DNA of 64,000 nt from Haloferax massiliensis (GTDB lineage: Archaea; Halobacteriota; Halobacteria; Halobacteriales; Haloferacaceae), in assembly GCF_001368915.1 (NCBI RefSeq), contig NZ_CSTE01000003.1, positions 248,001-312,000 of the forward strand, written 5' to 3'. The translations under genes were made by a program, and so were the position numbers. This document shows, one piece after another, positions 33,444-41,608 of this stretch. The stretch's first letter is position 1; every line of letters starts with the position of its first letter. The notes under the pieces were generated by a model. That model was given only the letters and a program-made list of their open reading frames with translations. It did not search any database and was not told where the DNA came from.

Positions 33444-34979
33444 TTACTCCGTCAGCGTCAGGCCGACGACGGACGCCGGGGGCGCGTCGAACGTGACGGT
33501 TCCGTCGCCTTCGTCGGTGACGTCCAGAGGGCTGGCTTCGAACGATTCCGCGTTCTCCTTCGTAGAGTACTCGCGGATGTCGTTGCCCTCGAACAGGACG
33601 GTGGCCGTGGACACCGAGTACGACGACGACCCGACGTCGACGGTGAGCGACTCCGGTTCGTCGTGACGGCGGTTCGAGGCCGTGACGAACAGTTCTCCGT
33701 CGCCCTCAGAGGCCGACGCCGAGACCATCGGAACGTCGTGGTCCTCGCCCTCGATAGTGCGATTTTCCGTGTCGACGCTCGTTTCGAGCGCCGTCTGGCC
33801 GATGTGGTTCTCGTAGAGGTCGAAGACGTGATACGTCGGCGTGCGCCACGCGGCCTCTTCGTCGGTCTGGACGAGACACTGCAGGACGTTGACCAACTGT
33901 GCGATGTTCGCCATCGAGACGACGTCGGCCCGCGCGTGGATGAGGTCGAGGACGCCCGCGGTCGTCAGCGCGTCCCGAACTGTGTTCTCCTGCTCCAGTC
34001 CGTTGTCGCTCCGCGCCTCGGGGTGCCACACGCCCCACTCGTCGACGATGATTCCGATTTCGCCCTCCGGAACGTACTGCGAGATGGTCTCGGCCGCTCG
34101 GTCGATGTCCCCGCCGACCTTCTGTGCGCGCGCGAAAATCTTGTAGTACTGCTCGTCGGTGAAATCGGTGTCTCCGCCCGCCTGATAGTAGCGGTGGACG
34201 GAGAAGTGGTCCATCAGGTTGAACGGCGACCCCATGCCGAGGAACGACCCCGGACCGTACTCCATGCCGCCGTTGAGGCTGTCGAAGAAGACCTCGTTCC
34301 AGTCGTCCGTGAGGTGTCCGCAGGCGATGAACTCGGTGGACTCCTCGTTCATCAGCTTATCGAAGCCGTTGAAGTAGTTCGCGAACCGGCGGTACTCGTC
34401 GGCGTACTCGTCCGGCGCGAACCGACCGCCACAGCCCCAGTTCTCGTTCCCGATGCCCCAGTACTTCACCCCGTACGGCTCCTCCTGTCCGTTCTCTCGC
34501 CGCCTGTCGGCGAGTTCCGTGTCGCCGCCGTAGTTGCAGTACTCGATCCAGTCGAGCGCCTCCTGCGGCGTCGACGACCCGACGTTGACCGCGATGTACG
34601 GGTCCGTATCGAGGAGTTGGCAGAGGCGAAGGAACTCGTCGGTCCCGAACTCGTTGGACTCTTCCGGGACGTTTTCGCGCCCCTGCGTCCACCACAGGTT
34701 TCGGCGGCGGGGGCGCTCGTCGCGCGGGCCGATACCGTCTTCCCAATGGTAGTCGTCGGCGAAACAGCCCCCCGGCCAGCGGAGCACCGGCATATTCAGT
34801 CCGCGGAGCAGCGACACGGTGTCCATTCGGAGGCCGTCTTCGGTCTCGACCCTGTCGTCATCACCGACCCAGAGGCCACCGTAGATACACCGCCCGAGGT
34901 GTTCGGCGAAGTGACCGTAGATGTTCTTCGAGATGTAATCTATCGGCTCGTGGCTGCTAACGCGTACTTCACTCTGCAT
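33444..34979 (-). CDS. alpha-L-arabinofuranosidase, GH51 family
   Basis: A cytosolic protein of 511 residues with no signal peptide. The (beta/alpha)8 barrel begins near GHFAEHLGRCIYGGLW (22-37) and has VLRWPGGCFADDYHW (65-79). WGIGNENWGCGG holds the acid/base Glu179 and IIVDEWGVWHP the nucleophile Glu314. The C-terminal jelly-roll domain (about 385-511) ends with VVGLTLTE. The enzyme removes terminal arabinose from imported arabino-oligosaccharides. A TATA box at 35001-35010 suggests a leaderless message. It is separated from the hydrolase gene by 78 bases on the same strand. Confidence 0.95.
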   Translation of the reverse strand: MQSEVRVSSHEPIDYISKNIYGHFAEHLGRCIYGGLWVGDDDRVETEDGLRMDTVSLLRGLNMPVLRWPGGCFADDYHWEDGIGPRDERPRRRNLWWTQGRENVPEESNEFGTDEFLRLCQLLDTDPYIAVNVGSSTPQEALDWIEYCNYGGDTELADRRRENGQEEPYGVKYWGIGNENWGCGGRFAPDEYADEYRRFANYFNGFDKLMNEESTEFIACGHLTDDWNEVFFDSLNGGMEYGPGSFLGMGSPFNLMDHFSVHRYYQAGGDTDFTDEQYYKIFARAQKVGGDIDRAAETISQYVPEGEIGIIVDEWGVWHPEARSDNGLEQENTVRDALTTAGVLDLIHARADVVSMANIAQLVNVLQCLVQTDEEAAWRTPTYHVFDLYENHIGQTALETSVDTENRTIEGEDHDVPMVSASASEGDGELFVTASNRRHDEPESLTVDVGSSSYSVSTATVLFEGNDIREYSTKENAESFEASPLDVTDEGDGTVTFDAPPASVVGLTLTE

Positions 34980-37343
34980 ACATTTTCACATTAGTAGCCG
35001 GTTAAATAACTATTGTGCCTTGTGTTCAGTGTACACGAGTCAGACCTGACACCGCGCAGTTTCGCGGCGAACGGATGAAACGCTCGCGAGTCAGACCACG
35101 GTAAGCACGCCTTGCGGCAGTCTCGACACCCCGACGGACGGGTCACGAGTCCAGACGCGGAGGTCATCTCCACACCGGACGACATGTGTAGTCGACCAGA
35201 CACCGGTCCGAGACACGACCACGAGACGAATCCGCACCGTCGGAACGAGAAGACGGCCGAGCCGGACGTACGTCGCCCCCGGTCTGGACGTGATGCGCTA
35301 CAGACGATAGTCCGTGACGGAGAGTCCAAACTGTCCCAAGTACGGCGATACGGTAAGAAGCCACGACTAGTAAATCCGTCGCCGACACGACCATTCTGCT
35401 CTCGATTAAATTCCCTATGTCAGAACCGGACTACACCATCCTACGACGTAGGATTACAGACTTATATGTGTAATTATCATCGGTCCACCAACGGATATTC
35501 TACGAAGATGGAGTTTTCAGTCGATGTCACGACAATCGAGATACTGTTCCGTCATACTGAACAGTCGCCGATGGTCGACGGAACGAGCAGTCAGACTGAG
35601 TTCGACAGCGTTGATGCAACTGTGATTCCATTCGAGGCGTTCCCGTCGTCGGCATCTCGTCGGCGTCCGCGAACCACCTTCAGTATACCAAAACTCCGTC
35701 AGGCCTCCAGCCCCTCACCGTCCCGTCCGAGGCGATTGCTCGATACTCCCATCGGTCGCATCAGGTAGCCACCATCTCTGTACTTCCACACCGATTTCGA
35801 CAGTCTCAACCGATTCTGGGAACCGTCGTCGCCTCGGAATCGTGATTTGCGATACGCACCCGTTATTCGAAGCGTCGTCGATCGGTTGGGTCCGCGTTTC
35901 CCCGCGTCGAAACCGTTGAACACTGCGAGGAACAGTAGACGGAACCGATGTGTCGGCTCAGATGCCACGGCGATTGGTAGGCGGGGGTTCTATCATCGAG
36001 AACAATATCGCGTCTGGGGAAAACGGAACGGAACTACTATCGCGAGAGCTCGGTCGGAGTTCGACTGGTTCACGACTGGGTAGCTTTCAATCGACATCGG
36101 GGAGCGCTAACCCGACTCCGAGACTCGTGACTGAGGCCGTCGTCGATCGAGAGCAAAAGATGAGTAGCGGTGGTGTGCTGAACTCGACGTGATGCTGTCA
36201 GGCGTTCATGAGTTTCGGGACAGACCTACTCGTCGCGTACTGACACGTCGAGATATGACTGACACGCTGGCTCACGTTGGTCGGTTACGCAGTCGACCAC
36301 GTACACCTAAGACTGGCCCCCATATTATTTTTTCCCCCGCCATTTTTCAGCGGGAGTACGATAAACCGGCGCGTAATCACGATAACCGCCGGTGAGTTCA
36401 CGTGGTTACCGACAGTTTGGGTGCGTTCTCATCGAGACGATACCGCGACCGAGATGTAGTGACCTGCATTTCTGAGGAACGCTCGTCCGCTACAGAGAAC
36501 CGAGCGTTCTATCTGCGTCTAGCACGCTGGCAGACCGAAAACGAGTAGAGAACGGCAACTCCGGGTTCTGCGATACCGTCGCGAAGACGAGCGAGCGAGC
36601 CTGTATACTCCGACTGCCGTGTTTCCACAATACCTGCGACACACCGATTCTCACTGAAAGTCAGACTCGTTCGAGATGGATATTGCGGTATACGGTTCAT
36701 CGAACTTTCGGGCCTCCCCCGACTGCGACTGAGACAGCCGATATCGAACGCGAACAGGCTGAAGGCGTAGGTCCACCGTAGTATACCAAAACGGTAGTAC
36801 CGTCACCGGACAGAGAGACGTTCGCCCGAGCATCGGGTAGATACAGGACGAGAGCGCCGACACGGCAGTGTCAGACAGTACTGAGTCACGATACGGTCCA
36901 CGAGCGAACCGTAGGGTTGAGTCTTCGGCCCACGAACCGGGGCCGAAACCCACCAAAGTAGTTCTCCACAGATTGATCCGAGTCTAGATATGCGATTTTC
37001 GCGAGCGTCAACGATTATGTTGAATTTCTTATTTGAACACTAGTGTCGTTGTCTGTATTAGACAATGAGGTTAAGCTCTCCGTCGCCGGTTACTCCCACA
37101 CCACACATAAATCACATTCTGCTATATCAAATCGGTGTCGTGAGACAGAAGCGTTTTGCAATCGAATACCGAGAGAGAGTGACCGTCACACCCGCGTTTC
37201 ACGGTGAATTCCGCCGAACACCGAGAGTCTCACGTCCCGAAATGGCCGTCCACAGCAAGTCGGTACCGGTAAGCGAATTCGAGCGAGACGCGGGCTTCCG
37301 CATACACAATAGCTAACACACGACAGGTCGAAGGTCACAACTG
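34980..37343. other. 2.36-kb gene desert
   Basis: Apart from the GH51 promoter, no gene is supported. Frames up to 218 codons exist (35112-35768), but they have biased Arg/Ser/Pro composition, conflict across frames and show no domain. Base composition is nearer 50% G+C than the neighbouring genes, and stop codons are scattered in all frames, as expected for decayed or foreign DNA. A CCCGC...GCGGG hairpin with a T/C run lies at 36329-36352. No insertion-sequence ends or tRNA are recognised. Confidence 0.45.
35000..35011 (-). promoter_or_regulatory. TATA box for the GH51 gene
   Basis: On the minus strand AGTTATTTAACCGG is centred about 27 bases before the ATG at 34979, the distance of a leaderless transcript. 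A palindromic GTGTACAC lies at 35027-35034, just upstream of the box, and could be a regulator site. Confidence 0.5.
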
Positions 37344-38648
37344 ATGTCTGAAAAGCCTGCTGAGACACTCGAGGTAGACGAGTTCACGCTCGGACTCGTC
37401 GGGCCCGAACAGGAGTGGGCGGGAACGGTCCGCGACGGCGGGACGGTCAAGACGCACACGCCCGCCGGCTGTTGGGGACCGATGATCACTCCGTCGTTCC
37501 GCGGCGGACACGAGGTCACGCGACCGATTCGAGTCGAAAACGCCGAACCGGGCGACGCGCTCGTCGTCCGAATCAAGGACGTCGAGGTGACGAGCGTCGC
37601 GACGAGCACCGGGAGCATGGCGGAGCGAGCGGACGCGTTTGGTGACGACCCGTTCGTCGACCACCGCTGTCCCGAGTGCGGGACGCCGTGGCCCGAGACC
37701 GTCGTCGAAGGGACGGGAGAGGAGTCGATTCGCTGTGCGGAGTGCGGCGCCAACGCGTCGTCGTTCGGGTTCGAGTACGGTTACACCGTCGTCTTCGACG
37801 ACGACCGAACCGTCGGCATCACCGTCGGCGCGGACGGTGCTCACCAGTTAGCCGAGCGCGCCGACGAGGCGATGGCGCTCCCCGAGAACTCGCGGCAACA
37901 CCCGATTTTGCTGTACGAACCCGACGAGATGCCCGGAGCGCTCGGGCGTCTCCGCCCGTTTATCGGCAACATCGGGACGACGCCGGCCGTCGAACTCCCC
38001 GACTCGCACAACGCGGGGGACTTCGGGCAGTTCCTCATCGGTGCCGAACACGACTGGGGACTCCCGGACGAAGCGGCGCTCGAAGCCCGGACCGACGGCC
38101 ACCTCGACTCGAACGAGGTGCGGCCCGGGGCGGTGCTCATCTGCCCCGTTCGGGTCGACGGTGCCGGGCTGTACGTCGGCGACCTCCACGCAAATCAGGG
38201 TGACGGCGAACTCTCGCTCCACACGACGGACGTGAGCGGGCGGACCGAACTCGAAGTGGAGGTCATCAAGGGCCTCGACCTGCCGGGACCGTTGTTGCTC
38301 CCGAACGAAGAAGACCTCCCGCACATCGCGAAACCCTACACCGACGCCGAGCGTGCCGCCGGCACTGCGCTCGCAGACGAGTACGACGTCGGGACGCTCC
38401 ACGACGCCCTGCCGCTCCAGGTCATCGGGTCGGGGGCGACCATCAACGAGGCGACGGAAAACGCGTTCGCGAGGGCGAGTTCGCTGTTCGGTATCAGCGA
38501 GGGAGAGGTCCGCTCTCGGTGCACGTTCACCGGCGGCGTCGAAATCGCTCGCCTGCCGGGGGTCGTCCAGTTGTCGATGTTGGTCCCGGTCGAACTCCTC
38601 GACGAGGTCGGCCTCGCGGAGACCGTCCGCGAGCAGTACGGGGCGTAG
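37344..38648 (+). CDS. acetamidase/formamidase with internal zinc ribbon
   Basis: A protein of 434 residues. Family wording includes GPMITPSFRGGHEV, IRVENAEPGDALVVRIKDVEV, HPILLYEPDEMPG-type loops and PVRVDGAGLYVGDLHANQGDGE, the last being the characteristic metal-site region of FmdA/AmdA amidases, which release ammonia from formamide or acetamide. At about 109-134 an inserted Cys109-x2-Cys112 ... Cys131-x2-Cys134 unit forms a probable zinc ribbon, which the short family members lack. It probably acts in the cytosol; no signal is seen. Its stop abuts the convergent MoaD-like gene. Confidence 0.88.
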   Translation: MSEKPAETLEVDEFTLGLVGPEQEWAGTVRDGGTVKTHTPAGCWGPMITPSFRGGHEVTRPIRVENAEPGDALVVRIKDVEVTSVATSTGSMAERADAFGDDPFVDHRCPECGTPWPETVVEGTGEESIRCAECGANASSFGFEYGYTVVFDDDRTVGITVGADGAHQLAERADEAMALPENSRQHPILLYEPDEMPGALGRLRPFIGNIGTTPAVELPDSHNAGDFGQFLIGAEHDWGLPDEAALEARTDGHLDSNEVRPGAVLICPVRVDGAGLYVGDLHANQGDGELSLHTTDVSGRTELEVEVIKGLDLPGPLLLPNEEDLPHIAKPYTDAERAAGTALADEYDVGTLHDALPLQVIGSGATINEATENAFARASSLFGISEGEVRSRCTFTGGVEIARLPGVVQLSMLVPVELLDEVGLAETVREQYGA

Positions 38649-38909
38649 TCAGCCGCCCCGCATCGCCGGGAACAGTTTCACCGTCTCTCCGTCCGGTACC
38701 GCGTCGTCCAACGAGACGGGACGGTCTCCGATCATCACCCGGACGCTCGGACGGACGTCGCCTTCGTCGTCGCAGAGATGCGTTTCCGCGTTGGGATAGC
38801 GGGCGACGAACGCGTCGAGCAGGTCGCGAACCGTCTCGCCGCTCGGGGCCACGTCGGCCGTCTTTCCGCCTGCTGCGGACCGAAGCGGCCCGAAAACGGT
38901 TATCTGCAT
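38649..38909 (-). CDS. MoaD/ThiS-family ubiquitin-like protein (SAMP-like)
   Basis: A protein of 86 residues, usual for MoaD/SAMP beta-grasp proteins. It ends in Gly-Gly (FPAMRGG), the group that is adenylated and then thiolated or joined to lysines. The core has VTVFGPLRSAAGG-type beta start (ITVFGPLRSAAGG), SGETVRDLLDAFVARYP and VKLFPAMRGG. In haloarchaea such proteins serve either in molybdopterin/tRNA thiolation or as small archaeal modifiers. No MoeB/UbaA-type E1 gene is nearby. The stop codons of this gene and the acetamidase gene touch. Confidence 0.88.
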   Translation of the reverse strand: MQITVFGPLRSAAGGKTADVAPSGETVRDLLDAFVARYPNAETHLCDDEGDVRPSVRVMIGDRPVSLDDAVPDGETVKLFPAMRGG

Positions 38910-39689
38910 ACGGATTGCAGGGAGTCAACGCACAAATTACTACGGGTCCAGATACGTGGACTGAACTGGCCGTCCGACTACTCCCAGAATCCGATAATTG
39001 CCCATCGAACGCGGTTGTGGGCGTTCTGAGTGCGACTCGACGGCCTTCGTGTTCCGCATACGAGTGTTGAACCACCGGAATCGGGTCGCGTGATTGGAGC
39101 GAAGTGACGTGGAGTGGCCGACTACAGGGACGCGCAACGTAGTCGCTGTCGTAGTGACGGCGGGCCACGGCGTCCGTCAGAGTCTCACGTTGTTTTTGGA
39201 CGTTTTTACTACGTATAAATGGTAGATTAATCGGTCAGCAGACGTGAGTTACGTCGGCGATTTCGCATCGATGGCACGGCTGCGACGAGAGGTTCGGGGA
39301 GGCAAATCGCGGGTCAGACACCCGTGCCGTCTACAGGACGCGACTGTTTTCGCGAGGCGTGGACAGCTATTCGAAGAGCCCGCATACCTGCGGTGAGTTT
39401 CGCGGACGCGCGAGGGGAGGGCGAACGCCCCGCCGAGCGTCGACGGGGCGCGTCGCGTACCGGTGTGCAGACCAGACAGGGCGTCCGTCGCCCCGACGAC
39501 TCGCGGAGAACGCGTCTCTCCGGACGGCACGTACGCGTTCGCGTGTAATTCAGGGAACCGACTTCGTCACGCGCGCAAAAAATACTGTAAAGATTATAAA
39601 TAAATTTAGAATAAACTTCTAGAATATAACCGTTGTGGAGAGAGTATATGTCATCTCAACCCATATTATCATGGTAACGCATAGCACCC
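38910..39689. other. 780-base intergenic region with an AT-rich promoter zone
   Basis: The left part has normal composition and no gene. From 39565 to 39680 it is strongly AT-rich (TATAAATAAATTTAGAATAAACTTC), with several TATA candidates, and leads into the four-gene glycan operon starting at 39690. Short frames at 39249-39622 are shadows. Confidence 0.4.
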
Positions 39690-40490
39690 ATGAGTCAGCC
39701 CGAACCACACTACAGAGAGGTATCTTTCGGTACCCATACGGCCGCTCACTCGGCCGTACGGGAGGAGGCGACGCCCGCCACCCCACGAGTGTCTGTCATC
39801 ATTCCGACGTACAACGAAGCGGAGAACATCCTGCAGGCGATCGACCGCTGTCTCGACGCCCTCGCCGACCACCCCTCCGAGATCATCGTCGTCGACGACG
39901 ACTCCCCGGACGGGACGTGGCGACTCGTCGAACGGCGGTACGACGCGACTGACCACGTTCGCGTCCTCCGGCGCGAGGGAGCGCGCGGGCTGGCAACCGC
40001 TGTCGCCTACGGATTCGCTCACGCCACCGCCGACTGCTGTGCGGTCATCGACGCGGACTTACAGCACCCGCCCGAGTTGCTGCCCGTCCTCGTCGACACG
40101 GTCGCCAACGACGTTGACATCGCCATCGCCAGTCGGTACGTCTCCCGCGGCGGCGTCGCCGCCTGGCCGTGGCACCGCCGGGTCGTCAGTTACGGCGCGA
40201 CGGTTCTCGCTCGGCTCTGTATCCCGTCGGCGAGAGGCGTCGCAGACCCGCTCAGCGGCTACTTCGTCGTCCGCCGCGACCTGCTCCGGGAGGCGACGCT
40301 CAGCCCGACCGGGTACAAGATCCTCTTAGAACTGCTCACGCGCTGTGACGGGGCGCAGGTCCGGGAGGTCCCGTACGTCTTCGTGGACCGGCGAAACGGC
40401 GACTCGAAGCTCTCGTCTCGGGAGTACCTCGAATATCTGCTGCACCTCGCGAAGCTTTCGTACCACAGTCACCGGCGGGTTCGCGCATGA
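39690..40490 (+). CDS. GT2 glycosyltransferase, dolichyl-phosphate mannosyltransferase type
   Basis: A protein of 266 residues. SVIIPTYNEAENI (about 35-47), VVDDDSPDGTW (nucleotide binding) and VIDADLQHPPELLP (the DxD metal site) follow the DPM1 pattern. DPLSGYFVVRRDLL and GYKILLELLTR are also characteristic. No membrane helix is evident, so it acts at the inner face and charges a dolichyl-phosphate with a sugar. The stop overlaps the GT4 start by four bases (ATGA). It opens an operon for surface glycan making. Confidence 0.9.
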   Translation: MSQPEPHYREVSFGTHTAAHSAVREEATPATPRVSVIIPTYNEAENILQAIDRCLDALADHPSEIIVVDDDSPDGTWRLVERRYDATDHVRVLRREGARGLATAVAYGFAHATADCCAVIDADLQHPPELLPVLVDTVANDVDIAIASRYVSRGGVAAWPWHRRVVSYGATVLARLCIPSARGVADPLSGYFVVRRDLLREATLSPTGYKILLELLTRCDGAQVREVPYVFVDRRNGDSKLSSREYLEYLLHLAKLSYHSHRRVRA

Positions 40491-41608
40491 CCGACTTTCC
40501 ACCCGTCCCGTTCGGTGACGACCGCGGCGCGTCGCGCGCGGCACCCCCCGCCCAACCCGCTACCGCGACCGCCACCGATATGCGCGTTGCGCTCTGTCCG
40601 CACCTCTCGCTCGAACACTACCGCGGCGGCGAGAAGTGGACCGCCGCCCTCGCGAACCGACTCGTCGCCGACGGCGTGAACGTCGCCGTCCACGCGCTCC
40701 CGTACGCGCCCGGGAACACGCGCCGCGTCGCCGTCAGAGACGTTCTCGACGCGGCCGTCCCGTACCGCGAGGCGTGGCGACACGACCTCTCGGCGTACGA
40801 TACCGCGTACGTGTTCTACGCGCCGCTTTCCGAACTGTTCTTCACCGGAGCGAGTCGGACCATCGCCGGCATTCACTCGTGGGTCTACGTCTCGCCGCGG
40901 CTGTTCGAATCGCACTACGGACCGGTTCCGACGGTCGTGAAGGCGCTCTACCGAACCATCGGTGCGACCGACATCAGACGGTACACCGCCGTCCACACCG
41001 TGACGCCCGCGTTCAGGTCGCCGCACCCGAACACGGTGTACATCCCCAACTTCGTCGACACAGACCGCTTCTATCCCGGGCGGGTCCCGCTCGACGACGA
41101 GTTCACCGTGCTCGTTACCGCCGCGCGCATCCGCGAGAAGGGATGGGACACGGTGCGAGCGGTCGCCCGTCGCCTCCCGCCGAACGTTCGGTTACTGGCG
41201 ACCGGAACGGGGAGTGACCCGCACGTCACGGACCTCGGGTTCCTTACGGAAGACGAACTCGCGGACGCGTACGCCCGAGCGCACGTCGTCCTCCACGCGG
41301 CCCGCGTCGACACCGACAGCATGGTGATAAACGAGGCGTGCGCCTCCGGAACGCCGGTCGTCACCACGTCGCTGCCGACCCACGACGTCGAAAACGAGGC
41401 GGTTCTCCACCGGGACACGCCGGACGAGATACTCGGCGCGATAGCGATGCTGTACGACGAGTGGGAACGCGGCGACGGCTACGACGAGCGGTGTCGCGTC
41501 TCGCGCCGCGAGGGCGAGACGCACGGGTTCGACGTCGTCTACCCGCAACTCAAGCGGTTACTGCTCGGGCAGACGGTCCCGGCGTCTCGCCCGGAGGTCG
41601 TCGGATGA
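40487..41608 (+). CDS. GT4-family glycosyltransferase
   Basis: A protein of 373 residues with the GT-B fold. The N-terminal domain begins at MRVALCPHLSLEHYRGGEKW (about 32-51), so the first 31 residues are a disordered Ala/Pro-rich head; the ATG inside may be the true start. The C-terminal donor domain has VYIPNFVDTDRFYPG, VLVTAARIREKGWDTV and DTDSMVINEACASGTPVVTT, with the E-x7-E-type motif. It probably adds a sugar to a lipid-linked glycan. It overlaps both neighbours by four bases. Confidence 0.88.
   Translation: MTDFPPVPFGDDRGASRAAPPAQPATATATDMRVALCPHLSLEHYRGGEKWTAALANRLVADGVNVAVHALPYAPGNTRRVAVRDVLDAAVPYREAWRHDLSAYDTAYVFYAPLSELFFTGASRTIAGIHSWVYVSPRLFESHYGPVPTVVKALYRTIGATDIRRYTAVHTVTPAFRSPHPNTVYIPNFVDTDRFYPGRVPLDDEFTVLVTAARIREKGWDTVRAVARRLPPNVRLLATGTGSDPHVTDLGFLTEDELADAYARAHVVLHAARVDTDSMVINEACASGTPVVTTSLPTHDVENEAVLHRDTPDEILGAIAMLYDEWERGDGYDERCRVSRREGETHGFDVVYPQLKRLLLGQTVPASRPEVVG

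Noticed and set aside
32112-34994. A 960-codon open frame on the plus strand
   Set aside because: Antisense to the secreted hydrolase and GH51 genes, which carry full domain and catalytic signatures on the minus strand.
36329-36352. CCCGC/GCGGG hairpin next to a T/C run in the gene desert as a mobile-element end
   Set aside because: The stem is only five bases and there is no adjacent transposase relic or target duplication.
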